From contig NC_037092.1 of NCBI RefSeq assembly GCF_002994745.2, forward strand, positions 1,461,501 to 1,525,500: 64,000 nt of DNA, read 5' to 3'. Positions 47,432-60,794 of the stretch are shown piece by piece. The notes beneath the pieces were generated by a model. The model saw only the letters and a program-made list of their open reading frames with translations. It was not told where the DNA came from and made no database searches. The translations under genes were made by a program, and so were the position numbers. Within the stretch, counting starts at the first letter, position 1; each line of letters begins with the position of its first letter. The DNA comes from Rosa chinensis (taxonomy: Eukaryota; Streptophyta; Magnoliopsida; Rosales; Rosaceae).

Positions 47432-47593
47432 TGTTGGCGTGTTAGGATTGTCAATATTGTGTATTATTATCCTATTCTGTTGTAATTAGTTTTCTAATAG
47501 GTCTTGATGTATCTTGTATATATACTCCATTTTTGGAGAAGGTAAAATATATCAGAAAATCACAAATCTCTTGTTCCTTTTTTCTTCTTGACT
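47432..47593 (+). repeat. 5' LTR of the old copia element
   Basis: From TGTTGGCGTG to the base before the primer site tggtatcagagcc. It lacks about 12 bases present near the start of the 3' LTR. The exact right end is uncertain by a few bases. Confidence 0.75.
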
Positions 47594-47784
47594 TGGTATC
47601 AGAGCCGAGATCCATTTGGACTCGGTTGTGCGATTCGGTTTCCGCTGCGAGAAAATTAGTTCGCTTTTGTTCTTTTGTCTCTTGTTTTTTGGGTTTGTTT
47701 GCTGGTTCTTTTGGTTCGATTGGTTCGATATTGCTGGTTCTTGTCCTTTTGGGAATTAGTCGCTGTCCATCTGGAAGAAAGAAG

Positions 47785-48769
47785 ATGGTGGACTTGAAGA
47801 TCACTGACTGGAAAAGTAGAGGATCCCAGGAGTCTGGAGAGATGAGTTTTGTGGCTTGTGAAGTCGTAACTATTCAGAATGTCACAGATAACTCAAGTTT
47901 TGGTGTCAAACTCAATGATACCAATTATCAGTTATGGCAGAGACTCATGAAGATTCATATTCAGGGGATTGGAAAGTGGAGTTATGTTACCCGGTAGTGC
48001 AGCAAGACCTGCTGCAGGACCAAAAGCTGATGAATGGGATACGGCAAATACTAATGTGATGGGAATTCTTCTCAAAGCTATGACTCCGGAGGTAATGAGA
48101 TTATTTGTTAACTATGATTCTCCCAAAGCAATTTGGGATTCTGTTGCTGCTACATATTATGATGGGAGTGACTTTGCTCGTGTTCATGAATTGAATGTCA
48201 AAGCTTTCAAAATAACTCAGAGTGGACAGCCTGTTGCAACCTTTTATGCAAATTTGAAGACAATTTGGCAGGAGCTTGATCAGCGAAACCCTAATCCTAT
48301 GACTTGTGAAGCTGATATTAATTCCTATCGGATTGAGCAGGATAAGATGCGTGTCCATATTTTTCTTGCTGGCTTGGATCCTCACTTTGAAGGGGTAAAG
48401 AATGAGTTATTGCGTCTTGCAACTCCACCTACATTGGAACAAGCTTTTGCCTATATCCGAAGAGATGAAGGTAATAAGGCTGCCGCTCAGAACCTTCATA
48501 CTGAAATTTCTGGTTTAGCAATCCATGCTACACCTCCACCTCAACCTCAGACTAGGAATTCTACCCTAGATCCACCTCAGAGCCAGTATCAACCACAGAA
48601 TAAGGGATATCAGCAGAATCAAAATTATAACCAATTGATTTGTAACTATTGTAAGGAAGTTGGCCATTTCAAGAATCAATGTCCCAAGCAGCGAAAGTTT
48701 CTGGTTGGAGGGGAGGCAATAATACTGGAGGATCTGGAGGACGTGGTGGTGGTCAAAGAAGCAAAGTAG
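47785..48769 (+). pseudogene. Gag of the old copia element (frameshifted)
   Basis: The first frame (47785-47997) has LNDTNYQLWQRLMKIHIQG, the start of copia gag, and stops after a frame change; the second frame (from about 47969) continues with VMGILLKAM, IWDSVAATYYDG and a CCHC zinc knuckle CNYCKEVGHFKNQC near 48641-48682. A further frame change leads into the protease. Two frame changes in one gag show decay. Confidence 0.8.
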
Positions 48770-49138
48770 CAGTCCAATTGGTGCCAGAACCTAACTTCTA
48801 CAGCATTGCAGGGCAAGTTCCCTCAAAGGGTAATGTTTCCTTAACTCGAGGTAAAATTGGTGTTGCTTTACATGTTTCTGACTTTACTGGTAGTGATACA
48901 TGGATAATTGATTCTGGTGCGTCTGACCATATGACCTATAATAAGTCCCTTTTTATGTCTATGTCATCTCCTTCTATATCCCATGTCTCTAATGCGAATG
49001 GTGTGTCTTTTCCTGTCTTAGGAATTGAGTCTGTTCAGGTTACACCATCCATTGTATTGCATGATGTGCTTTATGTACCCTCATTGTCTCATCATCTTTT
49101 GTCTGTATCCCAGTTTGGGTCACAAAATAAGTGCTCTG
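48679..49138 (+). pseudogene. Protease region of the old copia element, broken by insertion
   Basis: The catalytic motif WIIDSGASDHMT lies at about 48901-48936, followed by VLHDVLYVPSLSHHLLSVSQF. The copia sequence ceases shortly after this (about 49138) and resumes near 57276 in the pre-integrase domain. Confidence 0.8.
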
Positions 49139-49959
49139 TAAACAAAAGAAAAGAATTAATTGTAAATATTGTTAAGTCCTTAATTGTTATAAGTGTGTAA
49201 AATCGTATGAGTAGATAAGGGCCCTTTTGTTAATATTGGCCTTAACCCTTCATTAGTGCCTTTCTAAGGTCTTTTGAAGTTGAGGGCGGCTTTTATTAAC
49301 ATTTAGAGAACTGTCTAACACATGAGTTCTTTTCAAGCTGAGTAAGGGGCATATAGGTGGTGTCTAGGTTGAGACCCTGGGTGATGGGTTCAAATTGGAT
49401 CTCAGAGATACTATAGACTGTGCGTAAACCACAATGTGGGAGTAGCCAATAGGGGCCTAAACCTCAATGAGGGAGTAGCCTCCGTAGTGTCACCAAAATG
49501 AGTCATCCCTCTCACTTACTTCTTAATCTGGCCATCTAGCCTTCTGAAACAAAGGAAAGTGACTTATGTCTAGGCGACTATCCCTAAATCGTATCTCACC
49601 AATAGTAGTGGTTTCTATTGGGCTCGACTTACAACTTGTAATCAATTGAGATATTAACTTTATTTTGTAAAGATAATAAGACACTTGAACATAACCTCCA
49701 CTTGTAAATTGTGTTGTTTTGTACATTTTATACTTGTATAAACTTCTTACGTGGTTTATTTGTGAAAAGATTGTGGATAGTTTGTAATTTATACTCTATT
49801 TATACTTGTATAAATCATAAATAGTAAATTCGTGAATAGGAACTTGTGAATAGTGACTCGTGAATAGTAAAGTTGATGTATAAATCACTAATTTGTAATT
49901 AACTCACTTTATACTTTGCTAACTTCTTTGAATTTTGATGATGTTCAGGATCCCTATGA

Positions 49960-51975
49960 ATGACCGAGCCTTTTAGACCCTCCACAATAAAGGAAATTGA
50001 AGCGAGGCTCGCTCGTTTGAAGAATCCTTCACTTCTTGAGTACACAAGCCCTTCCCCTTCAACATACAAAGAGTACACATTCAACGAGCAAGGGAAGCGG
50101 ACTTACTTTTCTGAGGAGTCTACATCACCTACACCGAGTCCATCTCCTCCTTCACGTTCACCTTCACCTGTGGTTTCGTCCAACTCTACACCACCTTCAC
50201 CTCCACACGAAGAAGTCGAGGAAGAGAGAATGGCATCTATTAGGGAACTCTCCACCGCAACTGTTGAAGGAGGACCTCCTACAGGCATAGTATACCCTGC
50301 CCCTGCAGCTGGAAGACAAGCAGAGTTTGAGCTTAAGAGTGGACTGTTGCACAAGCTCCCTATCTTCCATGGACTTAATATGGAGGATGCTAATAAGCAC
50401 GTACGAGAATTCCAATCTGTTTGTGCAAACATGCAACCACAAGGGGCAGATGAAAACCTTCTTAAGATGAGAGCATTTCCATTCTCTCTAGCTGATAGAG
50501 CCAAGGATTGGCTATATGAACTTCCTGCAGGACGTATCACATCATGGGAAACAATGAGAAAGGCCTTCTTGGAGAAATACTTCCCAGCTTCAAAGGTCAT
50601 CACACTTAGGAAGAAGCTTAGTGGAATAGAGCAAGCCCATGATGAGTCCTATGCTGCCTACTATGAGAGGTTCAACTCCCTACTTGCATAGTGTCCTCAA
50701 CATCAGATGAAGGATGAGACCCTACTTACATGTTTCTACGAAGGACTCTTACCCTTGGAAAGGCAAATGCTTGATGCTGCAGCTGGAGGAGCTTTTGTGG
50801 ATAAGTCACCTGCGGTTGGGAAGGAACTTATAGCTAATCGTGCCCTAAACTCTCAACAATATGAGGGGGTAGGACACTCTACTCGTAGGGTGCATGAGAT
50901 GAGCAAGAATACTGCCATTGAAGATCAACTAAATAAGCTTACCCTCCTCATGAACCAAGTGGTAAGTTCCAAGGGACCAAGTGCAACAATAGCTTGTGGG
51001 GTATGCTCTATGCAAGGGCATGTTACAGATCAGTGCCCCCAACTTAATGAAAATGGAGGATGGGAATCTGCGAATGCTATTGGAGGATATCAAGGAGGAC
51101 CTCAACGTCCAAGACATGACCCTTACTCCAATACTTACAACCCAGGATGGAGGGACCATCCCAACTTCAAGTGGACCAACAATGATAACGTTCAGAATCC
51201 TCTTGGAGGGAATTTCCAACGTCCACAAGGGCCTTCATTCCAAGGATCATCTTTTCGAAGGCCTTACATGCCTCCTCCTCAACAGAACTCAGGACCTTCA
51301 ATGTCTCACTATGACAAAACGTTGGAAGCCTTGACTAGTTCTACCCAAGCCTTGACAAACTCTACACAGGCTTTGATTCAAGGACAACAGACCCACACCA
51401 AGGACATTGCAGAGCTCAAGAAGCAAATGGGTCAAGTTGTGGATTTCATGAGCAAGATCCACGAAACTGGCAAGCTCCCTAGTAATACAATACCTAACCC
51501 TAATGTGGAGAATGCATCAGTTGTGACTACAAGGAGTGGAAGACCATTTGTGGATCAACCGAAGCAACCCAAGAAGGCTCAAGTGAGCATAGAGATTGAG
51601 GAAGACCAAGAACCCACCAAGTTGGGTATTGAGAAGGACCCTGCAACGTCCAAGGAAGAGACCAAGGCGTCCTCACCATTAAAGGCAAAACCGGAAATTC
51701 AAGGTAGTAATTCTAACTTATCAAATTCGGTTGTTGCTAACCCTTCTTCTTCTTGCATGCCCTTCCCACGCAGGTTCGCCCAATCTAAGAAGGATGAAAG
51801 TGACCAAGCTATCTTGGAAACTTTCAAGAAGGTGCAAGTAAACTTACCCCTCCTAGAGGCCATCAAGCAAGTCCCTAAGTATGCCAAGTTCCTCAAAGAG
51901 CTTTGCACTACTAGGAGAGTAAACCGTGAAAAGGAGGTGGTAAAGGTAAGTGAGAATGTCTCTGCATTGATTTAG
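49960..51975 (+). pseudogene. Athila-type gag with two in-frame TAG codons
   Basis: One frame runs from MTEPFRPS at 49960, interrupted only by TAG at 50689-50691 and TAG at 51973-51975. It has a Pro/Ser-rich N-terminus, the gag core (LLHKLPIFHGLNMEDANKH, AKDWLYELPAG, FLEKYFPASK), and a zinc-knuckle-like CGVCSMQGHVTDQC near 50995-51036. The second stop lies at the gag-protease junction. The rest of the frame shows no frameshift. Confidence 0.85.
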
Positions 51976-54900
51976 AGGAAAATTCCTCCAAAGTGTAAGG
52001 ATCCTGGAAGTTTTACTATTCCGTGTACTATTGGTAATTCTAGATTTAAGAATGCCATGCTAGACCTAGGTGCATCTGTTAATGTTATGCCCTATTCTGT
52101 TTATGAAACCCTAGGTCTAGGGGAACTTAAGTCTGACAATGTTATCATTCAGTTGGCTGACAGATCCAATGCATACCCTAGAGGTTTGTTGGAGGATGTG
52201 CTTGTACAGGTTAACCATCTTATCTTCCCAGCTGATTTTTATGTGTTAGAAATGGAGGATTCCCCTGTGAGTTCCACTCCATTGCTTTTGGGACGTCCTT
52301 TCTTAAGGACAGCTAGGACGAAGATTGATGTGTATGCAGGCTCTCTCACAATGGAGTTCGATGGTGACATTATTGGCTTTAACATCTTTGAAGCCATGAG
52401 GTATCCCCTAGAGGTTCATGATTGTTTTTCTACTGATATTTTGGATGAACTTGCGCAGAAAATGTTTGATATTATGCATGAGGATACCTTAGTCACTACA
52501 CTTGAGAGTGGGGTAGGCTATACCAAGGAAGGAATCATCATCTCAGAGGACAAGTTGAAAGACACTTGTGAGGAGAAAATCATTGAAAACGTCTCCTTCC
52601 TTGAGGCATCACCCTATATAGGTAAGTCTATCTCTCCTTTGTCCATTCAGTTATCTGCTAACAAGACTTTACCTTCAGTGGTCCAGGCCCCAGAACTTGG
52701 GCTAAAACCTCTTCCAGACCATTTGAAGTATGTCTACTTAGGGGACAAGGAGACCTTACCAGTGATTGTGTCCTCTGCACTGACGATTCCACAAGAAGAG
52801 AAGTTGGTGGAAATGCTAAAGCAACACAAGACCGCCATAGGATGGACATTGGCAGATATCAAGGGAATCAACCCTACAACTTGCGTCCATAGGATACTTC
52901 TAGAGGAGGGGTCTAAACCCACTAGAGAGGCTCAACGTCGTCTCAACCCTCCAATGATGGAAGTAGTGAAGAAGGAGGTTATCAAACTCCTTGATTGTGG
53001 GGTAATCTACCCCATTTCAGACTCCAAGTGGGTCTCTCCAGTTCAGGTCGTGCCCAAGAAATCTGGGATCACTGTGGTGAAGAATGCTGATAACGAACTG
53101 GTGCCTCAAAGGACAGTCACAGGCCACAGAGTTTGCATTGACTATAGGAGGCTCAACGCAACTACAAGGAAAGACCACTTTCCTCTGCCATTCATTGATC
53201 AGATGCTTGAACGCCTAGCTGGACATGACTACTACTGCTTCCTGGATGGATACTCTGGTTACAACCAGATTGCAATTGCAAATGAAGATCAAGAGAAGAC
53301 AACCTTCACTTGCCCCTTTGGAACGTTTGCCTATAGACGTATGCCCTTCGGACTTTGCAACGCTCCAGGTACCTTTCAGAGGTGTATGGTAAGTATCTTT
53401 TCAGATTATATTGAGAAAATCATAGAGGTATTCAGGGATGACTTTTCAGTTTTTGGAAAGAATTTTGATGATTGTCTTAATAATCTGGAGATAATTTTGA
53501 AACGTTGCATGGAAACTAACCTTGTACTTAATTGGGAAAAATGTCATTTTATGGTTAAGCAAGGAATAGTTCTAGGACATATTGTCTCTGCTAGGGGTAT
53601 AGAGGTTGATAAAGCCAAGGTTGATATTGTGCGTCACTTACCCTCTCCCACTTCTGTGAGAGAGATTCGTTCTTTCCTTGGCCATGCAGGTTTTTACAGG
53701 AGGTTCATCAAGGACTTCTCCAAGATTTCGAGACCTTTATGTCAACTACTCCAGAAGGATGTGCCATTTCACTTTGACAAGGAGTGTCAAGAAGCTTTTG
53801 ACAAGCTTAAGGAGTTGTTGACATCTGCCCCTATCATGTTACCTCCAGACTGGTCCTTGCCCTTTGAGTTGATGTGTGATGCCTCTGACTATGCAGTTGG
53901 AGCTGTTTTGCGGCAAAGGAAGGACAAGCTACCCTATGCCATCTACTACGCCTCAAGAACTCTCAATGATGCACAAATGAACTATTCAACCACAGAGAAA
54001 GAGCTCCTTGCAGTTGTCTTTGCCCTTGAGAAGTTTCGCTCTTACTTACTTGGTACCAAAGTTACTATCTTTACTGACCATGCAGCCTTGAAATACTTGA
54101 TGACCAAGAAGGAGGCGAAACCAAGGCTCATCAGATGGATCCTACTCTTGCAAGAATTTGACGTGGAAATCAAGGACAAGAAGGGTAGTGAAAACGTGGT
54201 CGCTGACCACTTGAGTCGCTTGGTGCATGCAGAAGATCATCTCCCTCTGGTGGAGACATTTCCAGATGAGCAACTCTTTGGACTTCAGGTAAGTGAACCA
54301 TGGTATGCAGATATTGTGAACTATATTGTGTCTAGAAAGATTCCTGATACCATGTCACGTGCTCATAGAGATAGGCTTAAGAAAACTGTCAAGCAATATG
54401 TTTGGGATGAACCTTATCTATGGAAATATTGTTCTGATCAATTGATTAGAAGATGTGTGCCTGAACATGAACATAATGCTATACTTTCGTTTTGCCACTC
54501 TAAAGCATGTGGGGGTCACTTTGGGTCAAAGAAAACTGCATTAAAAGTGTTAGAGTCTGGGTTCTATTGGCCAACATTGTTTAGGGATGCACATGCCTAT
54601 TGTTTAACTTGTGATAAGTGCCAAAGAACAGGAAACCTAGGTCCTAGAGATCAAATGCCCTTGACTAATATCATAACTGTTGAAATCTTTGATGTCTGGG
54701 GTATAGATTTCATGGGACCTTTCCCATCATCTTTTGGGTTTATATATGTCTTACTTGCAGTGGACTATGTTTCCAAATGGGTGGAAGCAAAGGCCACTAG
54801 AACTAATGACTCTAAGGTTGTTGCAGATTTTATCAAGTCTAACATCTTTAGCAGGTTTGGAATGCCTAGAGTTCTCATTAGTGATGGTGGATCCCATTTT

Positions 54901-55599
54901 TGCAATAGGACGATTGAGGCCCTCTTGAAGAGATATGATGTGACACATAAGGTTTCTACACCTTATCACACCCAAACTAGTGGGCAGGCGGAGGTCTCTA
55001 ATCGTCAGATCAAGGGGATATTGGAGAAGACTGTGAACCCTAATAGGAAAGATTGGTCCTTGCGTCTAGAGGACGCTTTGTGGGCCTACAGAACTGCATA
55101 CAAAACTCCCATAGGTATGTCCCCATATCAAATAGTCTATGGCAAACCTTGCCATTTACCTGTGGAGTTGGAGCATAGAGCTTGGTGGGCTGTGAAGCAG
55201 TTCAACATGGATATTGATGAAGCTGGGCTTCATAGGAAGTTGCAATTGCAAGAGTTAGAGGAGATTAGGAATGATGCCTTCGAAAGTGCTAAGATTTACA
55301 AGGATAAGACTAAGGCATTCCATGATAAAATGATTCGAAGGAAGACTTTTGTTGTGGGCCAAAAAGTTCTTCTCTTCCATTCTCGTCTCAAACTCTTCCC
55401 AGGTAAACTTCGTTCTCGTTGGATTGGGCCTTTTGTTATCACTAATGTGTTTTCTCATGGAGCTGTGCAGATAAAGAGTGAACAAACAGGTAACGAGTTC
55501 AAAGTGAATGGCCATCGCTTGAAGCCTTACTATGAGGCATTTGTGGAACATGAAGTGGAGGTTGTACCCCTCCAAAACGTTCCAAACCCTGAGGATTAA
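51976..55599 (+). CDS. Athila-type pol: protease, reverse transcriptase, RNase H, integrase
   Basis: A continuous frame in phase with gag; the first Met is at 52057 (1180 residues from there). Protease motif [14 protein letters not shown] is at its start. Reverse transcriptase has [17 protein letters not shown] and an FRDD active-site box (family form FMDD; here Met is replaced by Arg). RNase H has [14 protein letters not shown] and [10 protein letters not shown]. Integrase has an HHCC zinc finger (CDKCQRTGN) and catalytic acidic residues in [19 protein letters not shown] and SGQAEVSNR. The C-terminus is the Athila type ([13 protein letters not shown]), without a chromodomain. No env-like frame follows. 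The replaced residue in the active-site box suggests the enzyme may be impaired. Confidence 0.88.
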   Translation, partial: RKIPPKCKDPGSFTIPCTIGNSRFKNAMLDLGASVNVMPYSVYETLGLGELKSDNVIIQLADRSNAYPRGLLEDVLVQVNHLIFPADFYVLEMEDSPVSSTPLLLGRPFLRTARTKIDVYAGSLTMEFDGDIIGFNIFEAMRYPLEVHDCFSTDILDELAQKMFDIMHEDTLVTTLESGVGYTKEGIIISEDKLKDTCEEKIIENVSFLEASPYIGKSISPLSIQLSANKTLPSVVQAPELGLKPLPDHLKYVYLGDKETLPVIVSSALTIPQEEKLVEMLKQHKTAIGWTLADIKGINPTTCVHRILLEEGSKPTREAQRRLNPPMMEVVKKEVIKLLDCGVIYPISDSKWVSPVQVVPKKSGITVVKNADNELVPQRTVTGHRVCIDYRRLNATTRKDHFPLPFIDQMLERLAGHDYYCFLDGYSGYNQIAIANEDQEKTTFTCPFGTFAYRRMPFGLCNAPGTFQRCMVSIFSDYIEKIIEVFRDDFSVFGKNFDDCLNNLEIILKRCMETNLVLNWEKCHFMVKQGIVLGHIVSARGIEVDKAKVDIVRHLPSPTSVREIRSFLGHAGFYRRFIKDFSKISRPLCQLLQKDVPFHFDKECQEAFDKLKELLTSAPIMLPPDWSLPFELMCDASDYAVGAVLRQRKDKLPYAIYYASRTLNDAQMNYSTTEKELLAVVFALEKFRSYLLGTKVTIFTDHAALKYLMTKKEAKPRLIRWILLLQEFDVEIKDKKGSENVVADHLSRLVHAEDHLPLVETFPDEQLFGLQVSEPWYADIVNYIVSRKIPDTMSRAHRDRLKKTVKQYVWDEPYLWKYCSDQLIRRCVPEHEHNAILSFCHSKACGGHFGSKKTALKVLESGFYWPTLFRDAHAYCLTCDKCQRTGNLGPRDQMPLTNIITVEIFDVWGIDFMGPFPSSFGFIYVLLAVDYVSKWVEAKATRTNDSKVVADFIKSNIFSRFGMPRVLISDGGSHFCNRTIEALLKRYDVTHKVSTPYHTQTSGQAEVSNRQIKGILEKTVNPNRKDWSLRLEDALWAYRTAYKTPIGMSPYQIVYGKPCHLPVELEHRAWWAVKQFNMDIDEAGLHRKLQLQELEEIRNDAFESAKIYKDKTKAFHDKMIRRKTFVVGQKVLLFHSRLKLFPGKLRSRWIGPFVITNVFSHGAVQIKSEQTGNEFKVNGHRLKPYYEAFVEHEVEVVPLQNVPNPED

Positions 55600-56826
55600 A
55601 TGGAGGTACAAGTCTAGGCTGAAAGACTATAAACATTAAGCGCTGCTTGGGAGGCAACCCAATTCAGAAGTAGCTGTGGAGGAGTCATCAACGCAGATTT
55701 GTTTTATCTCTCCCTTTTACTTCTCCAATTTTTCTTTATTTTGGTAGTCATTTTCGTAATTCTCTACCCTATATGCTTAAGTGTTTCATTGCATGCTTAT
55801 TCTTGATTACATTGAGGACAATGCAATATTTAAGTGTGGGGGAAGGGATTTACACTTTTGTTTTGAGTCATATATATTGAAAAATACAAAAAAAAAATTT
55901 GAAAAATGTCAAAAATTTAAAAATTTTCGTTGCTTTTGTTTTTGAGTCTTAGGATGCCCTTTCAACTGTCTAGGATGATTCTATATCTCTGAAATCATGA
56001 CTAAAAGAGGATCACAAAATTGAGATGATTTAAACACGGTATTCTTTGGTTAATTGAGATATATGAAAAATATGTGCCTTGTAGTGGATATGGATTTCGA
56101 AACTTTGGTACAGAATATGAGCATGTTATAAGATGAGTTTTGATTCATAAAGCCCCTGTGAGATAATTGAGCCATGTCCCTTTTTCTTGGAGTGAAATGA
56201 AAAATATATTCTTATTTTCTTGGCGATGTTTTGATGATCTCACTATTCTTTCATCTTGATTAACTACTTGCCATAGATTAAGTTTGATGGACTAGAGAAT
56301 GCTAGAATTCGCTCTTGTGCTTGTTGAGACGTATATCAATACATGGCCCTGATTCTGGAAAGGATAGAGGCACCCTAGGAATTACCACCATTGCCAAATG
56401 AACTTGTGTCCCCAATTGTGCCCGTCGTGGGACCCCCCTAGATAAGCCCCTTTGAGCCTTAGCCCCATTACAACCATTGATAAGACCTTCTTGATCCTTA
56501 AGATGGGACAGCCCTTGATGTGGAGATGAGTTGCAAGAGTTGAACCTATGGCTTGGGTCCATCTGTGCAAGTAGTTGATATCCTTCATGAGATTTAAAAA
56601 AAAAAAAAAAAATATGTGAAAGCCGTGAAAAATGAAAAGAAAAGAAAATTGTGTACGGCATAAAAAGAAAAGAAAGAAATATTTATGGATTTTAGTCCCC
56701 CATACTTAGTGATTTTGGAGTCTGCTTTGAAATGAAGGCCCACTAAAGAAAAATTTGGCCTTTGTCCATTCACTATATTTCAGGGGAAGTTTACAATGAA
56801 GGTTGGGCCCAACACGAAGACATTAG

Positions 56827-56866
<40 letters not shown>

Positions 56867-57275
56867 GAAAATACTTACAAAAAAAAATTGTTTTTCTTCC
56901 TTTTCTTTACAATTATTTTCAACACTTAGGTACGGGAACAGGGATTCTCGATGTGCAATGGGACTGAAACAGCTACCCTTTTCAAGACTATGTTTAATCC
57001 AATATACCTTAGTGAATCACAATATTTTCATTTGTTATATATATCATTGATTTCAAATTCAATTCCAAGCGGTAAATCAAGAGGACGTGCGGCCCAAGTA
57101 TAGTCGTCTAGACACAAAGTCCCTCCTACATCATTTGGGCAACCTTACTGAAATGGCCAGGTAGGGGAGGGCGACCACGAGAGGTAGAATCCATTTTGGC
57201 ATGAGCTACTCCATTTTTTAGAATCTGTGTACTAGGGTGATCATGGGCAAGGGAGACCTGAGGAGGAAACTGTTT
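55600..57275 (+). other. Post-pol non-coding part of the Athila element
   Basis: Contains the conserved aagcgctgcttgggaggcaa just after pol, a polypurine tract at about 55832-55847 (aagtgtgggggaaggg), A- and T-rich sequence, and a run of 35 T at 56830-56864. No env-like gene is supported. Part of 55848-57275 should be the 3' LTR, but its start could not be fixed. Confidence 0.6.
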
Positions 57276-60200
57276 CACTTGGATTGCATGTACGCAGAGC
57301 CAACACAAGCACAGGAACAACCTTGACATTGAATTCTAACAGATTGAGTGATCTATGGTTGTGGCACAGGCGTTTGAGTCATCCATCTTTTGGAGTTATG
57401 AAGAAGTCCATGCCTTCATTGTTTCTGGGAGTTAGTGAGTCTAGCCTACATTGTGAAACTTGTGCTTTGGCTAAGAGTCATAGGTCTAGTTATCCTTGAG
57501 TTTTCATTCTAGTACTATGCCTTTTGAGTTAATTCATTCAGATGTATGGGGTCCTTCTAAACATTCTACCCTTTCTGGAATGCGATATTTTGTGTTATTC
57601 ATTGACAACTTTACTCGATTATCTTGGGTGGTTTTACTTAAGTCCAAAGATTTTGTTTTCTCTGCTTTTAGAATATTCCATAAGCTTGTTCGTACTCAAT
57701 ATGATGCTCATGTTAAGGTCTTTCAGTCCGATAATGGGGGTGAGTTTGTCAATCATTCCTTTCATGAATATTTCCAACACCATGGCATAATACATCAAGC
57801 TTCATGTCCATAGACACCTGAGCAAAATGGGGTGTCTGAACGGAAAAATCGTCATCTTCTGGACATGGCTCGGTCTCTTCTACTTAGTGCTAAAATGCCT
57901 AAGTATCTTCGGGGAGAGGCTGTTTTGTGTGCTTCTCATCTAATCAATCGTCTTCCGTCTGCCCCTCTTCAAGGTCGTGTCCCATTTAAGATCCTGTCTA
58001 ACTACGTTTCTATTCCATCTTCTAATACTTTCCTGCTTATGTCTTTGGTTGTATTGCTTATGTTCATCTGTATAAGAATCAGAGGTCAAAGTTGGATGCT
58101 AGAGCCCTTAAGTGTGTGTTTGTGGGGTATGGTTCTCATCAAAAAGGTTACAAATGTTATCATCCTCAATCCTAGAAGTTTTATTTCACCATGGATGTTA
58201 CGTTCAGTGAAGATGCATGTTATTTTTTACCTCCTGTGACTCCTCGTCAGGGGGAAAAGTCTTGTTATTATGAAGATTTGTTTAGTGGGCAAGATGTGAG
58301 ACCGGCATCCGAATTCTCAAGGCTGGAGTGTTTGGGAACGGAACTTGAAAAAGTGGATAGTAGCCTGCCGACAGGAGAAGAGAATTTGGACAGTCAGCTA
58401 CCGACCAGTCGACCGGATCAGTCTGACCGGTTTGCCGGAGAGGAAATTCCCGATAATGTTTTAGATGAAATTCCTGATGCCGCCAATGCTGTTTCGAACA
58501 GTTCTCACGTCTCTCCCTCTCCTTCAGCGGTCTCACCTGCTCAATCATAACCCGAGGTATGTTCTAATTCTTCTTTATCTAATACTCCTTCTGTGTCAGC
58601 TAGTGTTCCTTCTTCTATGTCAGATATTGTTCCTACCAAAACTCTGCCTAGTCGTTTCACCCGTGGTCAGCCCCCGAAACACTATGAACCTACTCTAAGT
58701 GCAAAAGCTAAGTACTCCGTTGCTAATTATGTATGCCCATAGACTGTCTAAACCGTATATAGCCTTTGTAAATCAATTATCTTTTGTGTCTCTCCCTAGT
58801 AAAGTGCATGATGCAATGAAGGATGAGAAGTGGATGCAAGCAATGACAGTCGAAATGGATGCTCTTGAGAAGAATTGTACGTGCGTATTAGTATCATTAC
58901 CACCCGGGAAGAAGACAGTTGGTTGTCGGTGGGTGTATACCGTGAAACATAATTTGATGGATCGGTGGACAGGCACAAGGCAAGACTAGGGCTAAAGGCT
59001 ATGCTCAGAAGTATGGAGTGGATTATGATGAGACATTTGCACCAATGGCCAGAATTAACACAATTCGGGTATTTCTTTCGTTAACTGCTAATCTTGATTG
59101 GCCGTTACAACAGTTTGATGTTAAGAATGCATTCTTACATGGTGATCTGCATGAAGAGGTTTATATGGATTTGCCTCATGGATATGGTACTTCTACTGGA
59201 GAGCAGGTGGTGTGCAAATTGAAAAAATCTCTTTATGGTTTGAAGCAGTCTCCCTGGGCTTGGTTTGGCAGGTTCACCAAGTTCATGAAGAAAATTGGGT
59301 ACCGGCATAGCAATTCAGATCACACCTTGTTCCTTAAACATCAGTGTGGTAAAGTGACTACCTTGATTATTTATGTTGATGACATGGTTGTGACAGGTGA
59401 TGACTTTGAGGAGATTCAAAGGTTACAAGGTCAATTATCTTCTGAATTTGAGATGAAAGATTTGGGTAATTTGAAATATTTCTTAGGAATTGAAATTGCT
59501 CGTGGGAAGGATTGTATTGTGTTGAGTCAGAGGAAGTTTGTTCTCGACTTGCTGGCAGAAACAGTTATGCTTGACTGTCAACCTGTTGATACTCCTATTG
59601 AGTAGAACCATAGGTTAGCAGAGTATTTGGATCAAGTGCCTACGAATAAAGCAAGATACCAGAGGTTAGTTGGTTGGTTGATTTATTTATCCCACACCAG
59701 ACCAGATCTAGCCTATGCAGTTAGTGTGGTGAGTCAGTTTATGCATAATCCCAGTAAGACTCGTATGGATGCTGTATTTCGTATTTTGCGGTATTTAAAG
59801 TCTGCTCCAGGGAAGGATTACTCTTTTCAAAACACAGTCACTTGGATGTTTTCGGGTACACAGACGCAGACTGAGCAGGTAATATTACAGACCGCAAGTC
59901 TACTTCAGGTTACTTCATGTTTGTGGGTGGTAACTTGGTTACTTGGAAAAGCAAGAAACAGAAGGTGGTGGCTTGTTCTAGTGTAGAAACAGAGTATAGA
60001 GGAATGACCCGAGGACTGTGTGAGATGTTGTGGTTGATAAATTTGTTGAGGGATTTGGGGTTCAGGTAGAAAAAGGCTATGCCGATTTATTGTGATAATA
60101 AGGCTGCAATTGAAATTGCTCACAATCATGTTCAGCATGATCGCACGAAGCATGTGGAGGTAGATCGGCACTTCATTAAAGAGAATCTGGATGGACAGGT

Positions 60201-60327
60201 CATTATGTTTCCCTTCGTTCCTACTGAAGATCAGTTGGCGAATATTCTTACAAAGGCTCTCTCGAGTAAAGCTTTCTGTGACTCACTTGACAAGTTGGGC
60301 ATCCGTGATTTATATGCACCAACTTGA
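57276..60327 (+). pseudogene. Pol of the old copia element (integrase, reverse transcriptase, RNase H)
   Basis: Pre-integrase LWLWHRRLSHPS, integrase core HSDVWGPS and QSDNGGEF, stop in frame before TPEQNGVSERKNR, reverse transcriptase with DVKNAFLHGDLHEEVYM, LYGLKQSPWAWF and YVDDMVV, RNase H with YCDNKAAIEIAHN and ending LGIRDLYAPT. At least five stops or frame changes occur (near 57499, 57812, 58000-58250, 58990, 59603 and 59830). Non-functional. Confidence 0.88.
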
Positions 60328-60334
60328 GGGAGAG

Positions 60335-60513
60335 TGCTGGTGTGAGTCATGTCATGTAATTAGGATTGTGAATATTGTGTATTATTAGGATTATTCTGTT
60401 GTAATTAGTTTCCTAATAGGTCTTGATGTATCTTGTATATATACTCCGTTCTTGGAGAAGGTAAAATATATCAGAAAATCCCAAATCTCTTGTTCCTTTG
60501 TTCTTCTTGACTT
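60335..60513 (+). repeat. 3' LTR of the old copia element
   Basis: Starts TGCTGGTGTGAG and matches the 5' LTR apart from substitutions and the extra agtcatgtcatg-like bases near the start. Ends near cttcttgact. Confidence 0.75.
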
Positions 60514-60794
60514 TTAAGTTTTCTTTTATAACTAGAAATCATTTATGTATCAATGAGAGTTTAAAACTCTCATAGCGATGAATTTGAACAAAAATCGATC
60601 AAATCCCTTGTGGCTCTACATCTATCCAAATATGTAAACAAAGGATTTCAAAAATTAAACCATTCTCCTCAAGTAAACAATAAGATACACCCAAAGCCAT
60701 ACTCATACGCGTGCCTTTTTAAATTGTCTATGTACCTTGGCTTCTACTGTACTAACAGTTTTTGTCCTTGCCTCAAGTTCATATTCTATCTCTT
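60514..60794. other. Short spacer between the copia element and gene C
   Basis: The right part (about 60690-60794) still encodes, out of frame, the former continuation of the gene C coiled coil on the minus strand. The left part is AT-rich and unassigned. Confidence 0.5.

Larger units (their letters stand above)
49139..57275 (+). mobile_element. Athila-type Ty3/gypsy element nested in the copia element
   Basis: Reverse transcriptase precedes integrase, which is the Ty3/gypsy order, and gag and pol motifs match the Athila lineage. The end of pol is followed by the characteristic aagcgctgcttgggaggcaaccca and a polypurine tract. Limits are set by where the host copia sequence stops and resumes. 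LTRs, primer site and target duplication could not be identified, so the ends may be rearranged. The left region (49441-49600) and the right region (57098-57216) look related in inverted orientation. Confidence 0.75.
47432..60513 (+). mobile_element. Old Ty1/copia element, split by an Athila-type gypsy element
   Basis: LTR-like ends at 47432 and 60335 share long stretches (ttgtatatatactcc, aaggtaaaatatatcagaaaatc) but differ by substitutions and a roughly 12-bp indel at the start. The 5' LTR is followed by tggtatcagagcc, the initiator-Met primer site. Gag and protease lie left of the gypsy insertion; integrase, reverse transcriptase and RNase H lie right of it, with several stops and frameshifts. 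A target duplication of ttcaa/tttaa is possible but imperfect. Confidence 0.88.
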
